Origin: Chitinophaga rhizophila
Lineage (GTDB): Bacteria > Bacteroidota > Bacteroidia > Chitinophagales > Chitinophagaceae
Assembly (NCBI RefSeq): GCF_019492185.1
Contig: NZ_JAICCF010000005.1
Location: 434,001-498,000 of the forward strand
Direction of reading: 5' to 3'
DNA length: 64,000 nucleotides
Made by a program: the position numbers and the translations under genes. Each line of letters begins with the position of its first letter. The stretch's first letter is position 1. Below are positions 1 to 8,278 of the stretch, in pieces. The notes beneath the pieces were generated by a model. It ran no database searches. It saw only the letters and a program-made list of their open reading frames with translations, and was not told where the DNA came from.

Positions 1-810
1 GGTAACGTCAGATACATCTTTCAACTTGAGTACTGAACCATCTGGGTTTGCTCTGAGGATGATATTCTCATATTGTGCAGGGTCGAAGAATTTACCCGTA
101 TAACGTAATACGTACTGTAATACCTGTGGGTCATTGTCGGCGCTTTCCCCTGTTTTACCAGGAGCCGCTTCAATATTCTGCTTACGGATGCCTGCAATTA
201 CTTCATCGGCAGACAGGTTATAAGCAAGCATACGATCTGGTTTCAACCAGACACGCATAGCATATTCTTTTGCACCCATGATCTCTGCGAAACCTACGCC
301 ATCAATCCTCTTCAGTTCCTGTAATACGTTAATATCAGCAAAGTTGTAGATAAACTGTTCATTCAGCGTGGTGTCTTCACTCATTACATTGAGGTAAAGC
401 AGCATACTGTTCACCTCTTTTTCAGTGGTTACACCTGCTTTAATCACCTCTTCGGGTAATTCATCGATGATGGTAGCTACGCGGTTCTGTACATTCACTG
501 CCGCCTGATCGGGGTCAGTACCTACGTTGAAGAACACTTGTATGAGGGTAATACCGTTATTACTTGAAACGGAAGACATATAGGTCATTCCGGGCACACC
601 GTTAATGGCACGTTCCAGCGGTGTTGCAACCGCTTTCGCACATACCTCGGCATTTGCACCTGTATATTTTGCAGTTACCGTCACCGATGGAGGAACGATG
701 TCCGGGAATTGTGTAACTGGTAAGGTAAATAAAGCCAGCAAGCCAAGCAGAACAATGATCAAGGAGATCACGAGCGACAATACTGGTCGTTTTATAAAAG
801 TATCAAACAT
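1..810 (-). CDS. RND efflux transporter, inner-membrane subunit (partial, N-terminal part)
   Basis: The N-terminal 270 codons of an AcrB/MexB-type (HAE1) pump protein; the rest lies beyond the window's left edge. It begins MFDTFIKRPVLS, the usual start of the family, followed by a first transmembrane helix at about residues 10-30. The porter domain then carries family-typical stretches such as LPVTQFPDIVPP, VTVTAKYTGANAEV and NVQNRVA. These proteins use the proton gradient to export drugs or other small molecules together with a periplasmic adaptor and an outer-membrane channel. The adaptor gene lies 135 bp upstream on the same strand, so the two very likely form an operon; no outer-membrane channel gene is visible. 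The substrate cannot be deduced. Confidence 0.93.
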   Translation of the reverse strand, partial: MFDTFIKRPVLSLVISLIIVLLGLLALFTLPVTQFPDIVPPSVTVTAKYTGANAEVCAKAVATPLERAINGVPGMTYMSSVSSNNGITLIQVFFNVGTDPDQAAVNVQNRVATIIDELPEEVIKAGVTTEKEVNSMLLYLNVMSEDTTLNEQFIYNFADINVLQELKRIDGVGFAEIMGAKEYAMRVWLKPDRMLAYNLSADEVIAGIRKQNIEAAPGKTGESADNDPQVLQYVLRYTGKFFDPAQYENIILRANPDGSVLKLKDVSDVT

Positions 811-945
811 AAAACAGTGTAATAAAAAATGAAAAATCTACTCCCGGCTGAAGAGCCGGCATCAGCAATTACTGCAGCATACGCATATGACCGTCAGCAC
901 CACACCTTGTACAGTGTGTGAATGTGCTTTAGATGCACAATCGTC

Positions 946-2061
946 TTACAGCGCCTTGATACTATCAAGTGTTATAGCTGCAGGATTGATCTTCATCCCG
1001 TCCCGCAGGTTACGTACACCCTCGTATACTACTCTGTCGCCTTCATTCAATCCGGACTGTACGATGTAACAGTTAGCCAGTCTGGCACCTGGTACAAAGT
1101 TTTTCATTTTTACCTGGTTGGTTTTGTCCAGGACGAATACATAGTTTTTGTCTTGCATCTCAAACACGGCTTTCTGTGGCAGCAGCATTGCATCGCTCAT
1201 CTCATTGCTCAGCAATACTTTACCGCTGGCACCGTGTTTTAATAAAGCCTGTGGGTTAGGGAAGCGGGCTCTAAAAGCAATAGACCCTGTAGTTTCTTCA
1301 AATTCACTTTCTATAGTTTCTACTTTTCCGGCATATTGATAATCTGTACCATCAGCCAGCACAAGTCTTACTTCAGGATGTTCTTTTCCTTTGTTAGACC
1401 TGCTGTGTTGAAGGTATTCCGTCTCTGATACGTTGAAGTAGGCATACACTTCCTTGATATCGGATACGGAGGTGAGCAGTTCTCCTTCGCCTATGAGACT
1501 TCCGGTTTTAGAAGGTATTCTATCAATATATCCGTCGAATGGTGCACGAATAACTGTATAAGACAGCCTGGTGGCAGCATTGGCTTCTGCTGAGCGTGCC
1601 TCTTCTATCCTGGCATTTGCCGCAGCCAATTTTGCTTTGGCTACCTCTACCTCGCTCTTTGCGATTACTTTTTTGTCTACCAATACTGTCACACGGTCCA
1701 GTTCCAGTTGCATGCCTTTCGCCTCTGCAATAGCGCTACTAAGTGCAGCTTTAGCTTTCGTCAGTTCAGAGCGATATTCTTCGTCATTCAGCGAGAACAG
1801 GAGTTGCCCCTGCTGAACACGTTGCCCTTCATCCACATAAATCTTATTCAGGAAGCCATTAACACGTGCACGTATTTCCACATTACGTACCGCCTGTATA
1901 TCGGCTACGTAGTTTTTGTGAAGAACGGTATCACAAAGCGACAATTGCAGAACGGGATAAGTGTTTAATTCTGATTCATTGTTCATTTTCTCACCTCTGG
2001 TAATACAACCACCGAGGGCAGCGCTCATTGCCAGTATATATATCGTATTTGACGTTCGCAT
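946..2061 (-). CDS. RND efflux periplasmic adaptor (membrane fusion protein), lipoprotein
   Basis: A 371-residue HlyD/AcrA-type adaptor. The N terminus MRTSNTIYILAMSAALGGC ends in a lipobox with the lipidated Cys at residue 19, so it should be anchored in a membrane facing the periplasm. A split lipoyl/barrel-sandwich domain follows (VEIRARVNGFLNKIYVDEGQ and later YTVIRAPFDGYIDRI), separated by an alpha-helical hairpin at about residues 105-170, then a beta-barrel and a membrane-proximal domain ending near GLNEGDRVVYEGVRNLRDG. It bridges the RND permease encoded just downstream to an outer-membrane channel. Length is normal for the family. The substrate is unknown. Confidence 0.92.
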   Translation of the reverse strand: MRTSNTIYILAMSAALGGCITRGEKMNNESELNTYPVLQLSLCDTVLHKNYVADIQAVRNVEIRARVNGFLNKIYVDEGQRVQQGQLLFSLNDEEYRSELTKAKAALSSAIAEAKGMQLELDRVTVLVDKKVIAKSEVEVAKAKLAAANARIEEARSAEANAATRLSYTVIRAPFDGYIDRIPSKTGSLIGEGELLTSVSDIKEVYAYFNVSETEYLQHSRSNKGKEHPEVRLVLADGTDYQYAGKVETIESEFEETTGSIAFRARFPNPQALLKHGASGKVLLSNEMSDAMLLPQKAVFEMQDKNYVFVLDKTNQVKMKNFVPGARLANCYIVQSGLNEGDRVVYEGVRNLRDGMKINPAAITLDSIKAL

Positions 2062-2083
2062 GATAGGAGTGAATAGTTTAACA

Positions 2084-2103
2084 GGACCATCTCAGAATGG
2101 TCC
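2084..2103. promoter_or_regulatory. Inverted repeat upstream of the RND operon, possible operator
   Basis: GGACCAT (2084-2090) and ATGGTCC (2097-2103) form a perfect 7-bp inverted repeat with a 6-bp spacer, 23 bp upstream of the adaptor start codon. The position suits a repressor site for the efflux operon. It could also be a weak terminator stem for the small gene upstream, because no run of T follows. Confidence 0.3.
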
Positions 2104-2218
2104 GTATTGCATGAATACACACAGCTCCAGCCGACAAGCAATAATAGGCTGCCAGCTGTTTAGCAGCTGTATGTTATTTTGTAAAAAACGGGTACGTTGT
2201 AGAAAAGGGTTAAACTAT

Positions 2219-2644
2219 TCAGAAAGGCGTATACCTCGACAGAAAACTGTAATAGGCGGGCAGAAAAGCATGTTGCTGCTGATACACCCCAGTCTTGTTT
2301 TCCTGCTTAGGTATATAAAATTCAAGATTATGTTCCAGTTGCGAAAACCGGGTAGTGTAGCTGGATTGTTGAGTGGTAGTATTGAGATAATATCTTTTCT
2401 TCCGTGGAACTTTGGTAACTCTCAGGAACACATACATGTCATCGTCCGGTTCCTCTATACCCAGGTCTTCACTGTCAATGCAGCGGATGTGGATCTTCTC
2501 ATGGTCGAAAAGGCGCTCAAAGCAGATGCTTTTCTTCAACGGCGATTTAGCGTACACGACGCCGGCGTGGCCTGTAATCAGGCCACATATCAGCAGGGAA
2601 TATATCAAAAACCTGCGCATGATATGCTTTGTCGTGAGTTCCAT
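2219..2644 (-). CDS. Small exported protein of unknown function
   Basis: A 141-residue protein I do not recognise. An N-terminal signal peptide is visible: the segment from the internal Met at residue 9 (MRRFLIYSLLICGLITGHAG, then VVYAKS) is hydrophobic and ends in a VYA-like cleavage site. The mature part is charged, with two cysteines (CFERLF, IRCIDSE) that might form a disulfide, and a TTTQQSS stretch. The start could be the first ATG (2644) or the ATG at 2620. A TAnnTTTG box 30 bp upstream supports it as a transcribed gene. No partner or function can be inferred; the RND genes downstream are separated by about 157 bp. Confidence 0.6.
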   Translation of the reverse strand: MELTTKHIMRRFLIYSLLICGLITGHAGVVYAKSPLKKSICFERLFDHEKIHIRCIDSEDLGIEEPDDDMYVFLRVTKVPRKKRYYLNTTTQQSSYTTRFSQLEHNLEFYIPKQENKTGVYQQQHAFLPAYYSFLSRYTPF

Positions 2645-2673
2645 GAATTAAGTCCACCCTTAAGTTGGTATCA

Positions 2674-2681
2674 CAAATATA
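2674..2681 (-). promoter_or_regulatory. Bacteroidota-type -7 promoter box
   Basis: On the minus strand this reads TATATTTG, matching the Bacteroidota sigma-ABfr -7 consensus TAnnTTTG, 30 bp upstream of the small exported protein gene. Confidence 0.45.
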
Positions 2682-2927
2682 AAAATCATGGTTGCTTATT
2701 CCAAATGTCGATTTGACGAACGGCAAAAATTTATTATTTGTTAATGCCTTTACCTTCATTTTTTGTAGCATTTTTTCCCCATTTAAGCTGCAGAATGACA
2801 CGTCATTTTGTATGTGCACCTAAGCGGAGTGCCGTTCAGGCACATTCCTTGTTTGGATTTATAATGAACACATTATGAGACACATTAGAAATTTTGTCAG
2901 ATTGATAAAAAACTAAAAGAAGATTGT

Positions 2928-3635
2928 ATGAGACCCATTATTTATTTACTGTTGATTGGTGGTATCGCTTGTAATTCTCCTATGAAAAATGGCCAGGAGA
3001 TGTCTGACTCCAATAATACACAGGAGGATGCAACAGAGAATGCGGCAAATAGCTCAAGTGAGAATGCCAGTGGCGGTACTGCGAATGCAGGTAGCGGAAT
3101 GGCTCCGGGAGAGGAGAACTCAAATGTCACAAAAGGCGGAAACGAGCCCGTTTCTAATTTACTCCGCTTTAAAGATCACAAATATGCTATTGTCTCCAAG
3201 GGAGATGGTTCCGGACGTTCTATCACTATTGCTGATACAGACACACGCATAGATTCTTTAAAGGCGGATAGTACAACCCTGCATGATGTAAAAGGTATGC
3301 TGGAAAAGACGGCAATTGAAGATCTGAACAATGATAAGAACCCTGAAATCTACATGTTCACCTATTCACAGGGTACTGAGCGTACAGGTAGTGTATACGG
3401 TGTAACTTACGAGAATGGTAAGGCTATAAGGATATTTTCAGGCGATATTGACAACCCAGAATTAAAAGGTTATCGCGGCAGAGATTCATTCTACATTCAA
3501 AAGCCTCACGTGGTACGCTCTTACCCTGTATATGGAGAGACTGATACTGATGCAACTCCTTCCGGTGGTAAACGCGTTATCAAATATAAGCTGACTAAGC
3601 AGGCGAATGGCTATATGCTTAAAGAAGCAAAGTAG
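2928..3635 (+). CDS. Lipoprotein resembling PliI-type lysozyme inhibitors, paralogue 1
   Basis: A 235-residue lipoprotein: signal MRPIIYLLLIGGIAC with lipidated Cys15, then a long low-complexity linker rich in Asn, Ser, Gly and Ala (about residues 20-75), then a beta-rich domain. That domain carries DLNNDKNPEIYMFTYSQG and, near the end, VVRSYPVYGETDTDATPSGG with VIKYKL. From memory the arrangement (an Asp/Asn loop with NPEIY, then RDSFYI, VRSYPVY, an Asp-Thr-rich turn and IKYKL) resembles periplasmic inhibitors of invertebrate-type lysozyme (PliI), but I could not check this. The gene at 43210-43827 is a clear paralogue with the same motif order. If correct, it would protect peptidoglycan from animal-type lysozyme. 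A calcium-binding surface lipoprotein is an alternative. Confidence 0.6.
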   Translation: MRPIIYLLLIGGIACNSPMKNGQEMSDSNNTQEDATENAANSSSENASGGTANAGSGMAPGEENSNVTKGGNEPVSNLLRFKDHKYAIVSKGDGSGRSITIADTDTRIDSLKADSTTLHDVKGMLEKTAIEDLNNDKNPEIYMFTYSQGTERTGSVYGVTYENGKAIRIFSGDIDNPELKGYRGRDSFYIQKPHVVRSYPVYGETDTDATPSGGKRVIKYKLTKQANGYMLKEAK

Positions 3636-3680
3636 CCGCTGCCCAGGCATTACTTTACTGTAACTATAACAGCGTTTATT

Positions 3681-4202
3681 ATGGATTGTGATACTGAAAA
3701 CTTACTATGGGGCCTGGCAGGGCTGATTGTGGGCGCTTCGCTGGTACGTATATTCAGCGTATATTTCAGCCGGTTTTTCAGAAGAGGAAAGGTCAGGCTG
3801 CAGGAAAAGCGACTGATCCTATATGGGCATGATACCCAGTATTCGCTGATAAGAAGCGGATATACCATAGCCCGGGCGGAAATCGTCCTGAAGTTCTTTA
3901 ACACCTCTGCGATAACAAAGACCGTAACGGATATAGCTATTGCCGGCAGATTCAGTCTCACCAGGTTCATGGTGAAGTTTGAAGGCAATCCTTTACCGCC
4001 AGGGATCAACGTAGAAGGTAAAAAGAGTGTTGAACGTCGCTACGGAGGTCTTATCATTCCTGGGACCAAGGTTAATCTTTTACGCCAGGAAGACTTTCAT
4101 GTAGTGGTAAATTATAAAGTCGGCGATCGTACGTTCCAGGAAACTTTCACGCCGGAAGAACTTGAAGTTAAAGATATACAGATAGGGACTGTGCTGAACT
4201 GA
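3681..4202 (+). CDS. Small membrane-anchored protein of unknown function
   Basis: A 173-residue protein I do not recognise. It has one N-terminal hydrophobic segment (LLWGLAGLIVGASLVRIFSVYF) followed by a positively charged stretch (RRGKVRLQEKR), indicating an inner-membrane anchor. The remaining part is beta-rich, with repeated short strands (AEIVLKFFNTS, VTDIAIAGRFS, HVVVNYKVGDRTFQETFTPEEL). It lies 45 bp downstream of the lipoprotein gene on the same strand and could be co-transcribed with it. A strong hairpin terminator follows the stop codon. Confidence 0.6.
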   Translation: MDCDTENLLWGLAGLIVGASLVRIFSVYFSRFFRRGKVRLQEKRLILYGHDTQYSLIRSGYTIARAEIVLKFFNTSAITKTVTDIAIAGRFSLTRFMVKFEGNPLPPGINVEGKKSVERRYGGLIIPGTKVNLLRQEDFHVVVNYKVGDRTFQETFTPEELEVKDIQIGTVLN

Positions 4203-4223
4203 AATTGCTGCTGTATATTACGT

Positions 4224-4255
4224 ATAAAGCCGGATGGAATCCCATCCGGCTTTAT
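4224..4255. terminator. Bidirectional hairpin terminator
   Basis: A perfect 14-bp stem, ATAAAGCCGGATGG (4224-4237) and CCATCCGGCTTTAT (4242-4255), with loop AATC. It sits between two convergent gene groups and is A/T-rich on both outer sides, so it can serve both strands. Confidence 0.8.
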
Positions 4256-4280
4256 TATTAATAGTTTGTTACTATCAGGT

Positions 4281-4703
4281 TTATTCAACGGGTTTCAGAT
4301 ACTGCGCATGCGCATATCCTTCCTGACCGTCTTTTGTCCTGATCAGCCACCATTGATCACTGTGTTTACTGATCAGGGTCACAATCTCAGCATGCGCTGC
4401 TTTCCCGATAATAGGTTCGTCAGTCCCCGGACCTCTCCTTACGTTGAGATTAGATGATTGTGTGATGACTTCCAGTTTAGCTCCTTCAACAGCTGTAGCT
4501 ACCTGTATGTCCATGACAACATCTCCGCTGAGATAATTTGGATCAATCTTACCATAAATACTCCACAAATTGTCTTTTACGGAGCCGGTAGGAGCTTCTC
4601 CACTGATGTGCAGTACGCCTTCCCGTTCATTCACCTGAAGATTGTTTGTACCGGCAGATCTGGCGGTATCAATCAGTTCTTTGTATTTGTCCTGTAATGA
4701 CAT
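4281..4703 (-). CDS. BON-like plus bacterial SH3 domain protein
   Basis: A 140-residue protein without a signal peptide. The first half (about residues 1-70: LQVNEREGVLHISGEAPTGSVKDNLW) resembles a BON domain, as in OsmY and in the neighbouring gene. The second half (about residues 75-140: SSNLNVRRGPGTDEPIIGKAAHAEIV, WWLIRTKDGQEGYAHAQYL) is a bacterial SH3 (SH3b) domain of the type that binds peptidoglycan or protein. It is the last gene of a three-gene minus-strand set (spacers 18 and 42 bp). A role in envelope or stress physiology is inferred from the domains only. A cytoplasmic or periplasmic location cannot be decided without a recognisable signal. Confidence 0.75.
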   Translation of the reverse strand: MSLQDKYKELIDTARSAGTNNLQVNEREGVLHISGEAPTGSVKDNLWSIYGKIDPNYLSGDVVMDIQVATAVEGAKLEVITQSSNLNVRRGPGTDEPIIGKAAHAEIVTLISKHSDQWWLIRTKDGQEGYAHAQYLKPVE

Positions 4704-4721
4704 ACCAATGAATTTAGAAGG

Positions 4722-5228
4722 TTATTTTACTTTCAGACCTGATGCATCAACTCTTTTAGGATGCAGGCCATCCAGCGCCTGTTTCAGTGTTTTCCATTTT
4801 GCTGCAGATAATTCTCCGGTAACCGTAATTACGCCGGCTTCCACTTTTACATTAGCGCCAGGGAAGTCTTTTGTAATATCGGCAACACCGGTACGAAGTG
4901 CTTCATCAGCAGGATTTGCCATTGCAGCTGTATCTGTAGCTACAGGCGCGGGGGCGGCAGGAGGAGTTACCATAATGTTATTGGTAATACTCTTTACGCC
5001 TTCTACGCCGGCTACGGCCGTTTCTGCTGAAGCTCTTGCCGCTTCGTCCGGTGCATTACCTGCTAATGTAACTACACCGTCTTTTACATCTGCAGTTACC
5101 TCAGGCATGGTACTGAGTTGTTCTGTTACTTTAGTCTGAATCTGTGAATCAGAAGGTTTTCCTTTACAGGCAACCATGGCAGCGAGGGCCAGACAGAGGA
5201 TAGCAGTACTCAAGTGTTTGTTTCTCAT
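4722..5228 (-). CDS. BON-domain lipoprotein (two BON domains)
   Basis: A 168-residue lipoprotein with the lipobox AMVAC, lipidated Cys at residue 21. Two BON domains follow: about residues 28-85 (IQTKVTEQLSTMPEVTADVKDGVVTLAG and a second helix-strand unit) and about residues 105-168 (LRTGVADITKDF, VKVEAGVITVTGELSAAKW), separated by an Ala/Pro-rich linker. BON domains occur in OsmY-type periplasmic proteins and are thought to bind phospholipid or other envelope components. It lies between the YidB/DUF937-like gene and the BON-SH3 gene in an apparent operon. Confidence 0.85.
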   Translation of the reverse strand: MRNKHLSTAILCLALAAMVACKGKPSDSQIQTKVTEQLSTMPEVTADVKDGVVTLAGNAPDEAARASAETAVAGVEGVKSITNNIMVTPPAAPAPVATDTAAMANPADEALRTGVADITKDFPGANVKVEAGVITVTGELSAAKWKTLKQALDGLHPKRVDASGLKVK

Positions 5229-5270
5229 AATTATCGATTGGAGTTGTTAGAAATCGTCCGGGGAATGTAC

Positions 5271-5792
5271 TTATCTGAACATCTTCTTCAGATCGTTCAG
5301 GTCAACATCGCCATCTCCGTCTTTGTCAAGACCAAGTTTACCACCGATGTTGCTGATAGTGTTTTGCAGATTACCGCCGCCCAAAGCACCGCCTAAATTG
5401 CCGCCAGCAATGGATGACAGAATATCCTGGATATTAAACCCACCACCTGCAGCTTGTCCGGCACCAGCTTGTCCGCCTCTCAGCGCACTTAATACTGCTG
5501 GAATCAGGGTTGCTGCAATACTTGCAGCTGTTGCACTATTGATGCCAAACTTCTCCATAATGTTGCCGGCGAAGTTCTGCTGAATGTTTTGTGTAACAGG
5601 ATGATCAGCAGATTGAAGGGCTTCATTCACCTGCTGTGTCTCTCCATTGGCATTCAGCTGACCAAACTTGGAAAGAATGGAATTTTGTGCTTCTGCTATC
5701 ACGCCGTCATTGTACTGATTAGGTACTTGTGGATTGTTGATGACAGATTGCAGACCACTTTGTTGAATCAGTTGTGTTAATTGTTCTAACAT
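5271..5792 (-). CDS. DUF937/YidB-like protein with C-terminal EF-hand-like loop
   Basis: A 173-residue protein that starts MLEQLTQLIQQSGLQ and is rich in Gln, Asn, Gly and Ala. Its central part (ILSKFGQLN, FGINSATAASIAATLIPAVLSAL) resembles the helical DUF937/YidB family. Gly-rich stretches follow (GGGFNIQDILSSIAGGNLGG) and the C terminus is LDKDGDGDVDLNDLKKMF, a near-canonical DxDxDG calcium loop of dockerin or EF-hand type. No signal peptide is evident. It is the first gene of the set with the BON lipoprotein and BON-SH3 genes and has a TAnnTTTG box 31 bp upstream. The function of DUF937 proteins is not established. Confidence 0.7.
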   Translation of the reverse strand: MLEQLTQLIQQSGLQSVINNPQVPNQYNDGVIAEAQNSILSKFGQLNANGETQQVNEALQSADHPVTQNIQQNFAGNIMEKFGINSATAASIAATLIPAVLSALRGGQAGAGQAAGGGFNIQDILSSIAGGNLGGALGGGNLQNTISNIGGKLGLDKDGDGDVDLNDLKKMFR

Positions 5793-6166
5793 AAATGAGT
5801 TTTATAAGGTAAATAAGAATGACAAAGGTATGGAACCATTTAACAATCTTAACGACCGGTTGGTTCAAAGCAAATATGTAGCCAGACAATTAAGAATCAG
5901 CAATAAGAAAATAGTATTTATATATTGAGTGTAGCGGCTTCAGGTGCGGAAAAGGCCAACGTAATGTGCAGAAATGAGATCTCTGAGAGCAGCAGGAAAG
6001 GGGAGTAACAGGGCTATTAACACATACTTCAAACAAAAAAAATCAGGAACTAATTATTGAAACTCTTGCGAAGCTATCCGCATATTCCAATATTTAGTTC
6101 CTGTTATTAAATCAATATTCCGGAAACAACGCATCAACTACCATAAGTTCCGGACATCTATTCTAT
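5793..6166. other. Gene-free stretch with one inverted repeat
   Basis: No credible open frame. It contains the promoter for the leftward operon at its left end and a 10-bp inverted repeat, CAGGAACTAA (6044-6053) with TTAGTTCCTG (6094-6103), whose 40-bp spacer could fold into a stem-loop just downstream of the suf operon. This may be part of the suf operon's 3' end. Confidence 0.4.
5823..5830 (-). promoter_or_regulatory. Bacteroidota-type -7 box for the BON/SH3 operon
   Basis: The minus strand reads TACCTTTG, an exact TAnnTTTG match, 31 bp upstream of the DUF937-like gene's ATG. Confidence 0.5.
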
Positions 6167-6484
6167 TTACATAAATCCGAGTTCCAGCCGCGCTTCCTCA
6201 CTCATCATTTCTTTATTCCACGGTGGATCAAAGGTAAGGGTGACATCCACATCAGAGACATCTTCGATAGCTCTGACCTTTTCATCAACTTCACGAATGA
6301 TGTCGCCGGCTACCGGGCAACCCGGCGCTGTCAGCGTCATGATGATACCAATACGGTTGTTGTCACCAATTCTGATCTCGTAGACAAGGCCCAGCTCAAA
6401 GATATTTACCGGAATCTCCGGGTCATATACAGTGCGCAGCACTTCTTCAATCCGGTCGCGTAGTGTCATTGTATTTTCGCTCAT
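6167..6484 (-). CDS. sufT: SufT-like Fe-S assembly protein (MIP18/DUF59 family)
   Basis: A 105-residue single-domain MIP18 (DUF59) protein: RDRIEEVLRTVYDPEIPVNIFELGLVYEI, then MTLTAPGCPVAGDII and VTLTFDPPWNKEMMSEEA. The DPEIPVNI and TAPGCP motifs, with the conserved Cys, are hallmarks of SufT-like maturation factors that help deliver Fe-S clusters. It is the last gene of the suf operon and its start overlaps the sufE stop by 4 bp. A short stand-alone DUF59 protein at the end of suf operons is common. Confidence 0.9.
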   Translation of the reverse strand: MSENTMTLRDRIEEVLRTVYDPEIPVNIFELGLVYEIRIGDNNRIGIIMTLTAPGCPVAGDIIREVDEKVRAIEDVSDVDVTLTFDPPWNKEMMSEEARLELGFM

Positions 6485-6927
6485 AGTTCTGTGCCATTTT
6501 TTTGTGATTGAGATTTCGCCTCATACGCTATTGCGTATAGCTTTATCTGTTTAAGCATACTCAGTAGCCCGTTGGAGCGGGTAGGAGAGAGGTGATTGCT
6601 TAAACCGATAGCATCTATGAAATATATTTCAGCTGCTGCAATATCTTTAGGCGTTTGTCCGGAGAAAACCGTGATCATCAGGCTAACCAGCCCTTTGGTA
6701 ATTACGGCGTCGCTGTCTGCTGTAAATATCAGCTTACCGTCCTGCATGTCGGTGTGCAGCCATACCTGCGACTGACATCCTTTGATCAGGTGATCCGGTG
6801 TTTTATATTTTTCGTCAATCAGCGGAAGTTCCTTACCCAGTTGAATAATATGTTCGTATTTATCCATCCAGTTCTCCATAAAGGAGAAGTCTGATATCAG
6901 CTCGTCCTGTTTTTCTTTGATAGTCAT
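6481..6927 (-). CDS. sufE: SufE, cysteine desulfurase sulfur acceptor
   Basis: A 148-residue SufE. The catalytic cysteine is Cys51 in HLIKGCQSQVWL, which takes persulfide from SufS and stimulates it; the C-terminal LSPTRSNGLLSMLKQI segment is also typical. It lies 8 bp downstream of sufS and overlaps sufT, consistent with one polycistronic transcript. Confidence 0.95.
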   Translation of the reverse strand: MTIKEKQDELISDFSFMENWMDKYEHIIQLGKELPLIDEKYKTPDHLIKGCQSQVWLHTDMQDGKLIFTADSDAVITKGLVSLMITVFSGQTPKDIAAAEIYFIDAIGLSNHLSPTRSNGLLSMLKQIKLYAIAYEAKSQSQKNGTEL

Positions 6928-6935
6928 AATCCTGG

Positions 6936-8183
6936 TTATCTTAACATAGCGGCGGCTTTTTTAATACCGGCCACTAATCTGTCTATATCTTCAAAGGTTG
7001 TATATACGGCAAATGAAGCGCGTACAGTACCAGGAATGCAGAAGAAGTCCATTACTGGTTCTGCACAATGGTGACCGGTACGGATAGCGATACCCTGTTT
7101 GTCCAGCAATTCACCCAGATCGTACGGGTGGATATCCTGTATCAGGAAAGAGATAGCGCCAGAGCGGTTGCGTGGGTTACCGATAAAGCGTAGTCCATCT
7201 ATCTGCTGGAATTGCTGCATTGCATATTCCACCAGTTGTTCTTCCCATGCCTGTATATTTTCAACACCGATCTGCTGTACGTATTTGATAGCTGCTTCCA
7301 GTCCGATAGCGCCACTGATATCGGGGGTACCTGCTTCAAATTTATAAGGCAGAACGTTATAAATAGTTTTTGCGAAGGTAACTGTTTTGATCATGTCGCC
7401 ACCACCCTGGTAAGGCGGCAGACGGTCTAACCATTCTTCTTTACCATAGAGTACGCCGGAGCCGGTAGGTCCGTAGATCTTATGGCCTGAGAATACCAGG
7501 AAGTCTACATCCAGTTCCTGCACATCTACCGGCATATGCTGAACAGCCTGCGCTGCATCCAGCAACACCGGAATATTGCGTGCGTGTGCCTGGGCAATAA
7601 TATCGCGTACAGGATTAACGGTACCGAGTGCGTTGGACACGTAGGTAACTGCGACGATCTTCACTTTATCTGTCAGTAATGCGCTGAATTGGTCCATCAT
7701 CAGCTCTCCTTTATCATCCATAGGGATGATCTGAAGTGTAGCGCCACGGTCTTCGCACATCATCTGCCAGGGAACGATATTGGAGTGGTGCTCCATAGCG
7801 GAGGCCAGTACCACATCGCCTGGTTTTATCTCGCCACGGCCGAATGCGTAGGCGATCAGGTTGATACCATCGGTAGTACCTTTGGTAAAGATAATCTCTT
7901 CGGGTTTACGTGCGTTCAGGAATCCGGCAATGGTCTTACGGGAGTTTTCGTAAGCATTGGTAGCTTCCTGGCTCAGGTGGTGTACACCTCTGTGTACGTT
8001 ACTGTTGATGCGGGTGTAGTATTCTATCAGCGTATCCAGTACAACTTGCGGTTTCTGGGTAGTGGCCGCGTTGTCGAGGTATACGAGTGGTTGGCCGTAT
8101 ACTTTCTCCTGTAACAGCGGGAAGTCCTTTCTGATCTTTTCTACATCTATTGCCGGAACAGTAGTATCTGGTACGTGTTGCAT
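6936..8183 (-). CDS. sufS: SufS, group II cysteine desulfurase
   Basis: A 415-residue PLP enzyme that removes sulfur from L-cysteine for Fe-S cluster assembly. Visible features are YLDNAATTQKP near the N terminus, NVHRGVHHLS, the HHSNIVPWQ segment, the PLP region DAAQAVQHMPVDV with the Schiff-base lysine in FSGHKIYGP, and the catalytic Cys373 in RTGHHCAEP on the short loop typical of SufS. SufE, its partner, is encoded 8 bp downstream. CsdA-like enzymes are close relatives, but the operon settles the assignment. Confidence 0.96.
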   Translation of the reverse strand: MQHVPDTTVPAIDVEKIRKDFPLLQEKVYGQPLVYLDNAATTQKPQVVLDTLIEYYTRINSNVHRGVHHLSQEATNAYENSRKTIAGFLNARKPEEIIFTKGTTDGINLIAYAFGRGEIKPGDVVLASAMEHHSNIVPWQMMCEDRGATLQIIPMDDKGELMMDQFSALLTDKVKIVAVTYVSNALGTVNPVRDIIAQAHARNIPVLLDAAQAVQHMPVDVQELDVDFLVFSGHKIYGPTGSGVLYGKEEWLDRLPPYQGGGDMIKTVTFAKTIYNVLPYKFEAGTPDISGAIGLEAAIKYVQQIGVENIQAWEEQLVEYAMQQFQQIDGLRFIGNPRNRSGAISFLIQDIHPYDLGELLDKQGIAIRTGHHCAEPVMDFFCIPGTVRASFAVYTTFEDIDRLVAGIKKAAAMLR

Positions 8184-8278
8184 AATACTCTATTATTTAT
8201 CATTCGTCTCTGAAGCATCAGAGGTCATCCGGGATGAACCTGGATGACCTCGTGCAAAGATCGGAATTTCTGATCGAA

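Noticed and set aside
2547..2819. 90-codon minus-strand frame overlapping the small exported protein
   Set aside because: It overlaps the signal-peptide gene in another frame and covers its promoter.
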